Source: Aspidapion aeneum (Eukaryota > Arthropoda > Insecta > Coleoptera > Brentidae). From it: 64,000 bases of DNA. The stretch is from assembly GCA_963576565.1 (NCBI GenBank), contig OY755042.1, forward strand, positions 109,297,314 to 109,361,313. The letters are read 5' to 3'. The number at the start of each line of letters is the position of its first letter. Within the stretch, counting starts at the first letter, position 1. The position numbers and the translations under genes were made by a program. The notes beneath the pieces were generated by a model. The model saw nothing but the letters and a program-made list of their open reading frames with translations, ran no database searches and was not told the DNA's origin. Positions 1 through 12,121 of this stretch are shown in pieces.

Positions 1-1260
1 TAACTAATTAGATGTAAGCTAAGAAACATTTATTTTCCCGAATTTTAGGAATTATTGCATAAAAATTCCAGAGGAATGAGTATCAGAGGAATGAGTTTTT
101 TAATGGTTTTCCAATTTAAATCAAAATCTATTTAGACTACTCAACTTAAGTTTTATATAAACAAAGTTCCTATACTTATAATTTTAAAACAATCAACAAA
201 AAAATTATACTATGGATATCAGTCGAATATTTAATTACCAGAGGGATGATAATTGAAGCGTTCCTTTTTGATTTCTCCGAAAAAAACTAATTTTCTGCCG
301 AAAATAAAAAGATCTATAACTTAAACCAAACTAAAGTTGACATTATCTGTCACAACTTGTCACCCTCACAAGTAAATTAGATATCCAGGGCCGTCTCTTT
401 CTCTAGAAATTAACCGGTGGTATTCACAAATATTGTGTTATTAAAAATGGAGCACGTTTAAAATTGTAAAATTTTCCGGAGAAGATGTAAATCCGGATTT
501 TCAAAAATAGGAATGCAAACATTAGTTTTATCAATTTTTTGATAAATAGTTTAGACTTCGTTAAATATTATTTATTAGGATATTTTTTTTAATTTGAGTT
601 TTTAATATTTGGTTTGGGACTACACCAGAGGAATGAGGTATTTGCTTTGTAATAAAAAAATTATAAACTTGCTATTTTTTTATACATTAAACTCAAATGC
701 TCCATAAAGAAAACATTTCGTTTTAAATCTTATAATTAAAACTATACTTCATTTGCAGTCTGTGTTTGAAAAATATGCATTCCCATTCCACAGCACCATT
801 TTTGTAGAATCATCCATATCCAGTTATTTCTTCGATGGTGTGTGTGTATGTACTTTTTAAATATTTTGTAAAATAAACTTATACACCAGTATTGACTAAG
901 ACCTTAAAACTTAGCATTTTAGACTGGGTTTAAGTATTAAGTCTATAGACTTGATACCGACCGGTTTAAGTGTATTTTTTTAATACTCACAGGTCAAATA
1001 GCTGCAAAGATTTGGTTCACCCTAATGTGCAATATGATAGTAAGCATTTCTCAGTAAGTTTCATCACATATAAATTTAAATTAACTTTAGATATAAAGAA
1101 AAACCACATAAACAATATGTTATGAAATGTAATTTTTTGGAAATTTCGTCCATACAGTCGTAGGATTAAATAATACATAAGTAACTTAAAACTATATCTG
1201 TAAATGCATTACCGTATTAAATACGTATCAATATTTAAATAGTGGAAAAAGTACAAGATA
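1..1260. other. Intergenic or intronic AT-rich DNA
   Basis: No reading frame, RNA gene or clear repeat boundary was recognised. The only notable item is the dispersed 19-bp motif at 820-838, listed separately. Confidence 0.5.
820..838 (-). repeat. Dispersed 19-bp motif, single arm
   Basis: The minus strand reads CATCGAAGAAATAACTGGA. The same 19 bases occur at 30,049-30,067 and 58,247-58,265, and their first 14 bases form both arms of a palindrome at 62,664-62,693. Here only one arm is present. Confidence 0.7.
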
Positions 1261-2011
1261 TCGCACCCCCGCTAAAAAATAGTCACAACTCAAAAAAAAT
1301 TGTTTTGAGAAAATCGCTGTTAAAGAATTTAGTTCATTAGAGAGATTCATTTTTCACTTACATGACAAATTACGAGTTAACATGTTATTTTATATCAACA
1401 TGTAAATGATTTTTGTCGTTTTTAGTTAAAAAAAAGACAAAACCCCGATATTGTGACACTTTTTTAGAACAAGGTATCATGACGTTGTAAATCAGGATGT
1501 CACGCAGGATGGTAAATAATATAAAAAAAGAAAACAAAGAAGAAACTTTGTATTTATTTTTACAACGAGTTATAAAATGCTGAATAACAACTGGAAATGT
1601 GATTACTCTCTAAGAAATTTAAAAGATTTTTTCTCATTCTCCTTAATTCTAAGTACCCTGAACAATTCGAAAAAACAGTTACGACACAAAAAAGAACAGT
1701 ATTTTACTTGTTATATGGGTCAGATTTAACCAATAGTTCACACGAAAACCTTCACAACTCGAAATGTGACTCTTTTCAGGATGAAACTCCACGTTCACTC
1801 TGTTATAAAGTCAAAAGTGACACTCTAAAGGAACGCATCCTCAGCTAAACTGGACAAAATAAAAGAGTCACATCGCCATTTCGCAGTGAATTGTCGAAAC
1901 ATAAATGTGACGATTTTATGGAAGAAAGTACAAGTTATTTCGATGATGGCGGCAGGTTTATCTCAATAAGGGCGATTTTTGAGTTGTGACTCTTTTTCAG
2001 CGGGTGTGCGA
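1261..2011. mobile_element. 751-bp TIR element (MITE), TA-flanked
   Basis: The ends are inverted repeats of about 36 bp. The left end begins TCGCACCCCCGCTAAAAAAT and the complement of the right end begins TCGCACACCCGCTGAAAAAG; both continue into AGTCACAACTCAAAAA. Both ends are flanked by TA, as in Tc1/mariner-type insertions. There is no transposase frame, so it is non-autonomous. The interior has further diverged copies of the GTCACAACTC / GTGACTCTTTT motif. Confidence 0.8.
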
Positions 2012-2458
2012 TATATTAGAATCCGTTTTCAATTACACATTCACCAAAACAATCGAACATCGGTTTAATCATTGCTAACTTGTCTAAAAAATTTTAAAAA
2101 TCTAAACATGTAAAATATTGCTGACAGCTGACACTGACTTACACCGTTTTTATTCGACATTTTCTAGTGACATTTGGAAATTTAAATATGGCTACCTTTT
2201 TTAAACCAAAATACTATATTATTTTTATTTATTTCTAACATTTGTGTAGAAATAATGCATTTGTTACAACGAAAAAAGATGACCCATATCGCAAGGTATT
2301 TATGAACAATTTATATAAATATTAAAAACTATTGCATTCACGGGAAAAATAAGTTAAACCTTCAACCAAAATCTAGACTTTAGACCCTTTAGTAAATACT
2401 GGTGATATTGTTTTTGATCAATACACTTTTACGAAATTTTTTAAGCACTAGTTCATTA

Positions 2459-2992
2459 AATAAATTTAGAAAAAAAAACTTTTTGAAAACAAGCTTTCAT
2501 AAAATGGACTAAAAAGCATAAAATAATTTTTTGAGTGTTCTGATATCATAATAATAAAAGCGATGGGCGTATTAAAGGAAATTTTCCCGTTTTTCTTTTA
2601 GCCTTGTTAACTCGAAGTTTAGTGAAAATCCAAATTCATTATATTATAGCAGAGATATGTAAGGGTAGATAATTTAACCCAACCCGACCCTACTCAAGCT
2701 ACCCTTACATTTTTCTGATATGGATGGACATTATTACGCCTGCTTCATATTAGGCAGATCATCCGCGACCGGCAGTATGTCGATTTATTTTGTCACATTG
2801 AAAAAGAAGAGTCGGTCCATCATCGGTTGTGGACGATCCACCAAATGCGCACGGAAAGGCATTTACCTAATATTAAATACGCCCATCGCTTTTATTATTA
2901 TGATATCATAACACTCAAAAAATTATTTTATGCTTTTTAGTCCATTTTATAAAAGCTTGTTTTCAAAAAGTTTTTTTTTTCTAAATTTATTT
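2459..2992. mobile_element. Foldback element with ~115-bp arms
   Basis: Arms at about 2459-2573 and 2878-2992 are near-perfect inverted copies with only a few mismatches, around a ~300-bp centre. The centre has a small hairpin (TGTAAGGGTAG at 2658, CTACCCTTACA at 2699) and a 63-codon frame without family resemblance, which I do not call as a gene. The right arm abuts a hAT relic, so the element may have inserted into it. Confidence 0.75.
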
Positions 2993-3003
2993 TTTAATTT
3001 TTA

Positions 3004-3126
3004 GATTGGTCTATGCATTTCAGCTAGCGCATCGATATTGCAGAGAGTCTTTTCTGTCAATTTTGAAATATCTAAATCTTCGATGAGAAGGCCGTCCAAC
3101 GATTTGATACTAAACAAAATACAAAC
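3004..3126 (+). pseudogene. hAT transposase C-terminal fragment
   Basis: One frame reads about 40 residues resembling the hAT dimerisation region: ISASASILQRVFS, then a basic stretch SSMRRPSNDLIL. In hAT proteins this region usually has the form S-A-x-x-E-R-x-F-S; here the Glu is Gln. It is bounded by a foldback element on the left and a tandem array on the right, with no start. It is a relic. Confidence 0.55.
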
Positions 3127-5165
3127 TAAAATTTTACCCCCTCTCTGTCCTCCACGTTAGGAAGGAGGTAGCCAGTCAGTGATACCACATTATTGGATTG
3201 TCATCGGAGCTATAACGTTATGTGAAATTTAAAGTTAATCGGATACGTGGAAGTCAGTTGAAAGTAAGCAGAAAAACTTGACATTAAATCGTCCATTTTG
3301 AATCCGCCATATTGAATTTTTGTTATCTGATCAAAAATTCGTAATCCTCATCCTCAAAAACCCCCAGATACCAATTTTGGTGAAAATCCAACAAACTAAA
3401 ATTTTACCCCCTCTCCGCCCCCCAGGTTAGGGGTGAGGTAGGCAGTCAGTGATACCACATTATTGGATTGTCATCGGAACTATAACGGTATACGAAATTT
3501 AAAGTCAATCGGATACGTGGAAGCCAGTTGAAAGTAATCAGAAAAACTTGACATTAAATCGTCCATTTTGAATCCGCCATATTGAATTTTTGTTATCTGA
3601 TCAAAAATTCGTAATCCTCATCCTCAAAAACCCCCAGATACCAATTTTGGTGGAAATCCAACAAACTAAAATTTTACCCCCTCTCCGCCCCCAGGTTAGG
3701 GATGAGGTAGGCAGTCAGTGATACCACATTATTGGATTGTCATCGGAACTATAACGGTATACGAAATTTAAAGTCAATCGGATACGTGGAAGCCAGTTGA
3801 AAGTAATCAGAAAAACTTAACATTAAATCGTCCATTTTGAATCCGCCATATTGAATTTTTGTAATCTGATCAAAAATTCGTAATTCTCATCTTCAAAAAC
3901 TCCCAGATACCAATTTTGGTGGAAATCCAACAAACTAAAATTTTACCCCCTCTCTGCCCTCCACGTTAGGGGGGAGGTAGCCAGTCAGTGATACCACATT
4001 ATTGGATTGTCATCGGAGCTATAACGGTATACGAAATTTAAAGTCAATCGGATACGTGGAAGCCAGTTGAAAGTAATCAGAAAAACTTAACATTAAATCG
4101 TCCATTTTGAATCCGCCATATTGAATTTTTGTAATCTGATCAAAAATTCGTAATTCTCATCTTCAAAAACTCCCAGATACCAATTTTAGTGGAAATCCAA
4201 CAAACTAAAATTTTACCCCCTCTCTGCCCTCCACGTTAGGGGGGAGGTAGCCAGTCAGTGATACCACATTATTGGATTGTCATCGGAGCTATAACGTTAT
4301 GTGAAATTTAAAGTTAATCGGATACGTGGAAGTCAGTTGAAAGTAATCAGAAAAACTTGACATTAAATCGTTCATTTTGAATCCGCCATATTGAATTTTT
4401 GTAATCTGATCAAAAATTCGTAATTCTCATCTTCAAAAACCCCCAGATACCAATTTTGGTGGAAATCCAACAAACTAAAATTTTACCCCCTCTCCGCCCC
4501 CCAGGTTAGGGATGAGGTAGGCAGTCAGTGATACCACATTATTGGATTGTCATCGGAACTATAACGGTATACGAAATTTAAAGTCAATCGGATACATGGA
4601 AGCCAGTTGAAAGTAATCAGAAAAACTTAACATTAAATCGTCCATTTTGAATCCGCCATATTGAATTTTTGTAATCTGATCAAAAATTCGTAATTCTTAT
4701 CTTCAAAAACCCCCAGATACCAATTTTGGTGGAAATCCAACAAACTAAAATTTTACCCCCTCTCCGCCCCCCAGGTTAGGGGTGAGGTAGGCAGTCAGTG
4801 ATACCACATTATTGGATTGTCATCGGAACTATAACGGTATACGAAATTTAAAGTCAATCGGATACATGGAAGCCAGTTGAACGTAATCAGAAAAACTTAA
4901 CATTAAATCGTCCATTTTGAATCCGCCATATTGAATTTTTGTAATCTGATCAAAAATTCGTAATTCTCATCTTCAAAAACCCCCAGATACCAATTTTGGT
5001 GAAAATCGGACAAACTAAAGTTTTATCCCCTCTCCACCCCCCACGTTAGGGGGGAGGTAGGTACCCGATGAAACCACATTATTGTATTGTCATCGGAACT
5101 AAGACGCTATGCGAAATTTGAAGTCAATTGAATGTTTGGAAGTTCTTCAAAAATGAGTTGCACGA
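3122..5165. repeat. Tandem array, ~269-bp unit, about 7.5 copies
   Basis: Unit starts (CAAACTAAAATTTTA) fall near 3122, 3391, 3661, 3930, 4200, 4469, 4739 and 5009, so the period is about 269 bp. Units are closely similar; the last is the most diverged. All contain CATTATTGGATTGTCATCGG and a run of C followed by CTCTCCGCCC. The array leads into a CATA microsatellite and a terminal hairpin (5166-5229), suggesting it is the tandem core of a transposable element, not a free satellite. Confidence 0.9.
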
Positions 5166-5229
5166 TTTGATTACATACATACATACATACATACATACAG
5201 GTGAAGTTAAATAAAAGCTTGTAAAAAAC
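5166..5229. repeat. (CATA)n tract and repeat-family terminus
   Basis: A (CATA)n run at about 5174-5199 is followed by AAATAAAAGCTTGTAAAAAAC ending at 5229. The same terminus closes the unrelated tandem array at 27.0-27.7 kb. There it is preceded by CAAGCT, making a CAAGCT-AAATAAA-AGCTTG hairpin. Here the left arm is decayed (AAGTT). Confidence 0.7.
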
Positions 5230-5233
5230 TTAC

Positions 5234-5400
5234 CAAGCAAACTATTATAACCAATGTATAAATATGCAGTTTACTTGACGGCAAACCCTCCATCTCCTGT
5301 AGCAACTTTACAGCGGGTTCGAACCCAGGGTTCAACTCCAAACTGTGTCTTAAATGCATCGTAGCCTCGTGATAGTGGCCATATACTTTGAATATTTCTC
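5234..5400 (-). CDS. TTC17: TTC17-like TPR protein, exon C (partial gene)
   Basis: This internal exon encodes a tetratricopeptide repeat: IFKVYGHYHEA, then LRHSLELNPGFEPAVKLLQE. In the minus orientation an AG acceptor lies at 5401-5402 and a GTAAGT donor at 5228-5233. The exon begins with two bases completing the Gly codon whose first base ends exon B, so the join reads YFTLG-EIFKVYGHYHEA in frame. Human TTC17 ends with the matching motif TLGNVYVAMEEFEKAL...LKLQPEFVPA. TTC17 is a TPR protein linked to actin organisation and ciliogenesis in vertebrates. The following 3' exon was not found. The donor's +5 G and all further intron bases come from a repeat end. Confidence 0.85.
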
Positions 5401-5446
5401 CTAAAAAATCAAAAAAATTATAAATCTTCCAGGAGAGATAGATAAA

Positions 5447-5765
5447 AATTGACAAACGTGAAATTTAGTACCCGTAAATTTAAAAATCAAACAAATTTCG
5501 CGGCTAATCGGGTAAAAAGAAGTTTTTGTTTCTCTCATATTTTTCTGTGGGTAGCTTGAAAGCTTAACCTCACGGGGGTCAATCAGGATGTCACATTGAC
5601 CAAGCAGTGTGCTGAGGAGTCAACACTTATTAGGTTTCGATTAGATCTTGAACCCCCGTTACCCATGAAAAAATATGAGAGAAGCAAAAACTTATTTTTA
5701 CCTGATTAGCCACGAAACTTGTTTGATTTTTAAATTCACGGGTACTAAATTTCACGTTTGTTAGT
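5447..5765. mobile_element. Foldback MITE in TTC17 intron
   Basis: Arms at about 5450-5552 and 5662-5762 are inverted copies around 90% alike. Their outer ends read CAAACGTGAAATTTAGTACC and its complement. There is no coding content. It lies about 50 bp from exon C, inside the B-C intron. Confidence 0.8.
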
Positions 5766-5788
5766 ATTTTTCTTGCGGAACCCCAATA

Positions 5789-7459
5789 GAGTGTTTGACA
5801 GTAGTAAAAAATAAATATATATTTATTTTTAGATATCTCTTTAGGTCTTGGGAATGCTAAAAACAAACTTTTTTGTTTAATTTTTTCTCAAATTCATAGT
5901 TCTTTTAATTAAATAAATTCATTGAATTAAAACAACTAGCCACGTGATTCAAAACAGGCGGTCTACCAATTAGCTGCGATTGACGTCACAAAACAGTAAA
6001 CGCCTCGAACGAACCTATTTTCTGTGTTATTTTCTTATGGATGGATAATGTTTGCTTTGGTTTAAAGTGCGAATTATCGTCCTAAATTAGGTTTTATTTT
6101 GTGTTTTGCTTATAAAAAACATTTTCAATGGAAAACGGATTCTCCAAAGCCGATGCTGAATTCCTTTATGGTGGCAGGCTTCTTTGCGACAACAGTGATT
6201 TTTGTTCTGCAAAATTTAGAAACGTTAAAATGTTGATGTAAGTATTAGATGAGTTGTTTTGTATATAACTGAAAGTTTTTTTACGATATTCTTCGCCTAC
6301 TTTTACTCATTTAGATTTTGAGGTTAGGTTATATATTTTGCTTTTTTGTTTAATATGCCACTTACAATAGATTCAATTGAATACCCAATCATTATTATTT
6401 TAAGCATTAAGAAACAACAAAAATTGCTTTTTTAAAACAAACTTTTCTAAATACATTTTGTTTCAAAGAATTCTTATGACCCTTCATAACAAATTTCAAA
6501 ACACCAAAATTATTATGAAGTGAGCTTTTCAATGTCTATTAATTGGTGGTGTATCTTTCTACTTATAGGTCTTCGCGACAATCTTATGGATGATGATGTT
6601 ACTCCATATAGTTTTCCATATGATTGGGCAACTGTAATAATAAATTAATTCACAGAAAAAAAAAAAAAATAATAAAAATTTTGTGATAAATTGAGGAGGA
6701 CAGGTAGGCAAAAAGTATACAACGACCAGGAATACTTGAAGTACTGCATAGGTTATACTGCATAGTCCTCCGTAGATACTGCCTATACACTGCTCAGTCC
6801 TACATTTAGCCTGCATGTGCACTGCCTAATCCTGCATTTAGAGGTACTCCCTAGTCCTGCCTACCACCACCTAACAATTTGTACATGTTTATGCCTATTA
6901 TAGTTGTTCACCCCTTGTAATAAACATAACCTCAAAAATTTCATCGTCATTTACGAAATAGTTATATATATTATAGACAACGTGAGAAAAATTAATAGAA
7001 ACAATTTAGTTAGACTCACATCAAAGTGATCTTCACAAACGTAAAGTAAAGATGTATGAGATAAGGCCTTTGGGTCTCTTCGAGCAAGTTCTAGCCGTTC
7101 TTTTACTGCTGTAGGCACATGAATAAATAGTTTTTCAGGTGTTTTTATGCTAGTATTCGAACACTGAGGCACTACACACCACTTATAGGACATTTTTTTT
7201 ACATAAAAAACAGTAAAAACACAGACCAAAAACAAATAAACACTTGAATGCCGTGTATCAGTCCGCGAGTTTACTGCGCTGTGACGTCATTGCAACGCCA
7301 TGCTAGAAATAAGCGTTTTAGCGGCAAATTCAAATTGGAAATTAGAAAACTTGATTTTAAATGTAGTCATGATAAAATATACTATTCTAATAATTTTGCG
7401 TAGCAAATTAGGGATCTATGTATCATTCTAAACTCTTTTCTAAAATTTGTCAAATACCC
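5789..7459. mobile_element. THAP-bearing DNA element, copy 1 (in TTC17 intron)
   Basis: The ends are short inverted repeats: GAGTGTTTGA on the left and TCAAATACCC on the right. Copy 2 at 12,190-16,129 has the same ends and much of the same interior (for example TTCAAAACAGGCGGTCTACC). A THAP exon lies near the right end on the minus strand. THAP domains head P-element-type transposases, so this is probably a decayed or non-autonomous element of that kind, but no catalytic domain is visible. At 6,700-6,900 there is a run of short GCCT-rich repeats. Confidence 0.7.
7020..7193 (-). pseudogene. THAP zinc-finger exon of transposon copy 1
   Basis: A Met-initiated frame reads MSYKWCVVPQCSNTS, later LYVCEDHFD. 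This is the C2CH pattern of a THAP domain: C-x4-C, then C-x2-H with the following Phe. A GTGAGT donor follows directly after HFD, so it looks like an intact first exon. No downstream transposase exon is recognisable in the 1.67-kb element. Copy 2 carries the same exon with a frameshift. Confidence 0.75.
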
Positions 7460-7519
7460 GATTACCGTTTCGCAGAACCCAGTTTGAGAATCGCTGCACT
7501 CTAAGGTATGTGACTTTAC

Positions 7520-7766
7520 CTAACGTAAAATACTGCTGCCACGCCCCCTTTTCAGGCGGCGTCACTTCCAAAGATCTTCTGGTCAAGTAGATGGCGTCGT
7601 CCAAGTATTGCAGATGAAACAAAACTTTGGCCAAATTGAGCAGTATCTCCGAATTATGGGGCGAGAGTGCCAGGCCCTTGCGGAAGCACTCGATTGCTTT
7701 GCTCGGCTCCCCTTTGATGCGCCAGTAGTTACCCAACTGGTTGTACAGTTGGATGGACTTTGGTTT
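7520..7766 (-). CDS. TTC17: TTC17-like TPR protein, exon B
   Basis: The exon encodes two TPR helical pairs: QLGNYWRIKGEPSKAIECF, then SEILLNLAKVLFHLQYLDDA, ending WQQYFTLG. In human TTC17 the equivalent is YWRVKGQGKKAIDCLRQAL followed by PLISLANILHNAKLWNDA, a clear match in order and spacing. An AG acceptor sits at 7767-7768 and a GTAAAG donor at 7514-7519. The exon opens on a codon boundary, agreeing with exon A, and ends one base into a Gly codon, agreeing with exon C. Scattered TPRs mediate protein-protein contacts. Confidence 0.88.
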
Positions 7767-7984
7767 CTAAAAAATATACAGGGTGTCCCAAATAACATTA
7801 TTACCACTCAAGGTTTTATTAATTTGGTTCCAAGGTTATTTAGAGGGTGCTGTTATGGCTTTTAGGATCAATTTGGCTACAAAAAGGTAATTTATATTGC
7901 CAATTACCTAAAGAGGTGTTATACAACCAAAAAGTGTTCTTCTGTTCCTTTTAGATACTTTTGGTTTTATTGATTTCTGATTTA

Positions 7985-8430
7985 TAAAGATGGTCTTATA
8001 AAACTATTTTACCTAAAGTTTTTAAAAATAAATAAATATAAACTTTGGTCTTTTAGTTTTTTTCATTACTTTAGGTCATAACAAAAGTGTTTTATAATAG
8101 AGCTAAAAGGTTACCTTATATCCTTTTGTTTTTGTAGTTACCAGTAGTTTAATAGTAAATATGATTATATAGGCGGCCATATAGAACCTAGTTTCCTTAA
8201 GGTTTTTAAGAGTGGTAAATATAAACTTTAGACTTTTGGTTTTTGCCATTACTTTTAGGCATTTTAAACCGGTTTTATTGGAAGGCTTAAAGGTAAACTT
8301 AATTCTTTTGTATTTATGGTTACCAATAGCTGCATATTAAATATTATTTAAATAGGAGGTCATATAAAACTGTTTCCTTAAGGGTTCTAACAGAAGTAAA
8401 TAAATACTTTTGTATTTTAGTTTTTACTAG
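7985..8430. repeat. Diverged ~180-bp tandem repeat, about 2.5 units
   Basis: Three segments share the order AT-AAACT-TTTTACC/TTCCTTAAG-GTTTTTAA, then AAATATAAACTTT-GTCTTTT, then ATTACTTTAGG-CAT, then GGTTACC. They start near 7990, 8170 and 8350. Units differ at many positions, so the array is old. It is in the TTC17 A-B intron. Confidence 0.6.
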
Positions 8431-9576
8431 TACTAGTACAGATTGGTACCGACCTATTGCAAGATTGATTATTTATTATCCTCCTGGGTAGGGCACCCAA
8501 GCCTAGATAAGGCCTGTTTAAACGGCCAATATAAGAGGATTCCCTCCAACCTGCAGGCACAACGGATATCATTGTATTGGCCCTCCTGATTGTGTGCAAA
8601 TTGCACGATAAAAAACATTTAATTTTAACACACTTTAAAAAACAAATACAAAAAATTTAAGTGAGGTTATGTTCACTATGTTTACCTTCTCTTTTTTATT
8701 GGTTTCATAAGCGCACTCAAAAATCCTTGTTGCGATAGAGTAACAAATAAAACCAAGTGACCACTATAAAACGATAATGGCGTATATAGAATTATTTTAA
8801 AAATATTGTAAACAGAAAATATTTATCTAGTCGTTTTAGCAGTGTTTTATAACAATAATTTTACTTTAATTTTGATTTATGTAAACCAAACAGACTTTTT
8901 TAATGGTGAATAGTGTAAATTATTTTTTATTTATTTTAAATATTTGTTATTTAGTTATCAGAAAACTAGTAAAAAGCATTTGTGAGCTGGCGCGCTTGTT
9001 TTGAGAGCTTTTCAGATACGATTTTATCAGAAAAATAAGTCTGGCAGGCAATTTGATGATCCACAAAACGACAAACTCCTCATATATAGGTATATTTTTA
9101 TGTGATACAATAATTTTGGGACTCTGACATTTTTGGCAATTTTATGACCCAAATTATTTTATATAGCCATGTGAATCTAAAATATCGCTAAAGCTTTTAT
9201 AGGAAAAATTATTTACTCTAAAGGTATTATGGTATTCAACAGAATTGCCAGGATACCAAATTACCAAATCTAGTTTTATAACACGATAGAGGACGTTTCT
9301 GAGTTGCTTTTAGAACCTGGCATAATAGCTTTAGGCTCTAAAAGGTTCTATACTGGTGAAACCGCTAGAGGGCGAAGCTAGCGTTTATTTCTTATGGTTT
9401 TATAATGAGTTTAATACATAGGTTGCCACCTCCAATTGGGGAGTCCCATTTAGGAGGTCTAAGGGGTATATAAGCGTAATGGGAACGTGCTAGCGACCAA
9501 ACATTGAAACTAATGGTTTCAAGGAAAGGCGCTGGCAACCTTTTAGCTTCTGCTATAAATAAAGAAATGTTACTTA
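8431..9576. other. Intronic DNA without recognised features
   Basis: This stretch lies in the TTC17 A-B intron. I see no coding potential and no repeat boundary that can be supported from within the window. Confidence 0.5.
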
Positions 9577-9990
9577 GGGTAACTAAAGAAGTGTAAAACA
9601 TTTAAGGACGTGATTCCTTACGAAAAAACTATAGGATCTTTCATATAAAGAAACTTCATTGGAGCATCCCTTGTTTAGATACAGCCCCTTAAAGGGGGTA
9701 CATAAAATTTGTTTAACAATTTTTTTCACAAGCACTAAAAAAGTTACAATATTGAAATTAATTTATTTGGTTTACCCCACGGTTTTAAGGGGTGAAAAAC
9801 GCAACCCCTAAAATTTATTTCCAATGTAATTTTTTGTCTTATTATTTATTTACCATTTAAAAATGTATTTCCGATAGCCTGTTTAATTGTAAATTGGTGT
9901 GTTTCAGACGATTACAGTAAATACATTTTATCCTATTTTCCTCTATTTAGAAGATGTTATTGAACAAAAACTATTTGTTTTTAAAATTTG
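9577..9990 (-). mobile_element. Partial copy of the 50.4-kb TIR element
   Basis: GTAACTAAAGAAGTGTAAAACATTTAAG, then CAGCCCCTTAAAGGGGGTACATAAA and TTGTTTAACAATTTTTTTC match in reverse the right half of the element at 50,408-50,971. The opposite terminus is not visible, so this copy is truncated or diverged. It is in the TTC17 A-B intron. Confidence 0.65.
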
Positions 9991-10517
9991 TAAGATGGAG
10001 CACACTAATTATTGTCACTTTGAACTGTTGTAGCTTTTGATCTAAAAGTTGGATGTGTTTTTGGGTTATAAAAAAAACTTTTAATCTCTATAATTTAGTA
10101 ATATCGACAGATTCTAAAGTCTGGTTCAAATAGGCAAAAAAATTCACAATTGATCAAAATCTTATTTAATGTTTTTTTGGTTAATACTCACGTTTTTTTG
10201 AAAAAATCATAAATTTAAATTTTATTTAAAATAATAGGAATTCAACTTGCGGAACAGTAAATTATCTTTTAATATTTTTTTACGGCTGAAAATAGGAGTG
10301 TTTCGGACGATTACAAAAAAAAGGCATGTTCTCAAAAAACTGCTTCTCTACTAAAAACAGCAAATAACTATTGAGGGTCTTTGGTTCAGTAGTAAAGTTA
10401 AAGCTTGAACAACACTGATAATATCATCATTTTGCTTAATTTCAATTTTTATTTTTTTACAACAAATTTTGAAATTTGGCTGAAATTTTTAAAATGCCAA
10501 TGCAGAACCGGCATTAT

Positions 10518-11242
10518 AAAAATACTCTGCCAATATATGGGCCCCTAAGCTCACACTAGGTACTATAGTTATAGTGTACGTATGAGCTAATATAACTAAA
10601 AACTGAAATATATTTTATTTAACTCCAGACTAAATTACCTTTTGTTTGATACCACACAAGCCATGTTTTGACTTAAACTCAAATTTTTGAAATTTACCCC
10701 CTCCCTTAAAAAAAACAAAAAACTAAAATGTATTTTGTTAAACTCCGGACTCAATTACCTTTCGTTTGATATCACACACGACATATTTTCACTTAAACTC
10801 TAATTTTTAAAATATACCCCCACCCTTTTTTTTTAAATAAATTAAAATGTATTTTGTTTAACTGCAGACTCAATTACCTTTCGTTTGATATCACACACGC
10901 CATATTTTCAAATAAACTCTAATTTTTGAAATCTACCCCCACCCTTTTATTTGGTTTCTGTTCGGTAGATTTTGTTCATTTTTAAATGAGACCATCTCGA
11001 CCCAAGACCCAGCCTAGGTACCAAATTTCATTAAAATCGGCCAAGCGGTTTTTGAGTTATGCGCGTTGGTCGTTACAGACATACAGACAGACAGACAGAC
11101 AGACGGCGCAACAAAAAAGTTTCAAAATCATCTGAAACGCAAAGATATATAAAAAATTTTGAAATCGGAGCAACTTTTTTTTTCTCGAAAAAATTAGGAT
11201 CACCATAGCTCACACTATTATAGTATAGTATATGTGTGAGCT
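10518..11242 (+). mobile_element. Hairpin-ended tandem-core element, copy 1
   Basis: Both ends carry an imperfect hairpin with arms AGCTCACACTA and its complement (10,548-10,590 and 11,208-11,242). Inside are three ~120-bp tandem units sharing TTTGATA-CACACA-GCCAT and CTCAATTACCTTTCGTTTGA, then the box TACCAAATTTCATTAAAATC at 11,019, then a (CAGA)n run at 11,080-11,104. Copy 2 is inverted at 61,355-62,075. Tandem core plus a GTCY-type microsatellite plus end hairpin resembles Helentron-associated DINE-1/HINE elements; that assignment is inference. Confidence 0.7.
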
Positions 11243-11299
11243 AAAAAACCTCTAAATGTATCTTGAAAAAATTTTAATTTTTAACAAAAATATTGTGAA

Positions 11300-11770
11300 A
11301 AAATTAATGGATCCATGACGGATCTAATACCATCCTAGCTAGCCTATTAGCACACTTCACTGATATATCAGCCTTGAAAACAGTTTTTTTGTAAATATCT
11401 CAGAAACTAAAGCTCCTACGAAGTTTTTGGTATAACACAAATTAAGCCAAATGTGGCCTACTATATTCCGAAAACCGCATATTGATGTTGGCATTTTTAA
11501 AAAAATATAATTGTCAAAAAACTGTCATTAGCATTAATGGATTTTGACCAAAATTTAATCAGTTCGTTAGAGTGTCGAACACTAATTTACCTGAAAATTT
11601 AATAAAAATTGTTTCAGCGGTTTAGCTATCGTGTTACTGACAAAAAAACATAACATACACACACACACACACAAACACAGACATCACGACGATATTGCTA
11701 AGAAAAGTCAAAATACACCTAAATAACACATTTTCGGCGTTATCTGAAAAAATAATTTTCATTGCTGCAT
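11300..11770. repeat. Retroelement-like tail with (CA)n
   Basis: TTAATAAAAATTGTTTCAGCGGTTTAGCTATCGTG at 11,600-11,634 followed by a (CA)n run at 11,651-11,680 resembles the 3' ends of many insect non-autonomous repeats (a target-like AAAATCGGTT box before a microsatellite). No coding part is seen. It is in the TTC17 A-B intron. Confidence 0.4.
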
Positions 11771-11871
11771 GGGCTAGGAAGGTAGAAAATAATAATTATG
11801 ATAGTATGTAGGTAATTCAACAATGTTTACCAAGAAAAAAGCCAACTAGATCAAGTATTATTGAAAATTAC

Positions 11872-12121
11872 CTCTTTCTTTATGTGTCTCAATCTTTTCT
11901 CCAACGCAGTAACATCAAAGGTCTTGCCATCTTTAAACCTAAATTTCTTAATAAACTCCACAATGGCATCAGGCTCAACTAAAGAAGGATGCTTCTCTCT
12001 GTTTATCACACCGACTAGGTGGTCATAATAGGTAAAATTTACAGGTTTACCACAAGAAAGTTCCTTGTCTAATTGCGGAGGGCTGTTGTTCAAGGTAGGT
12101 TGCGAATGATTTTTGGAATCA
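11872..12121 (-). CDS. TTC17: TTC17-like protein, exon A
   Basis: The exon encodes the stretch just before the C-terminal TPRs: LSCGKPVNFTYYDHLVGVINR, then KRLRHIKKE. Human TTC17 has LCNGNLPTSMHTLDHLHGVSNR followed by TRIAKVLEKN at the same place before its YWRVKG repeat. An AG acceptor lies at 12,122-12,123 and a GTAATT donor ends at 11,871. The exon has one leading base plus 83 codons and ends on a codon boundary, fitting exon B. The leading T also completes the codon left open by the putative exon at 16,861-17,070. The 4.1-kb intron to exon B is filled with repeats. Confidence 0.8.

Noticed and set aside
7608..7865. 85-codon plus-strand frame
   Set aside because: It is antisense to TTC17 exon B, whose family match and splice phase are strong.
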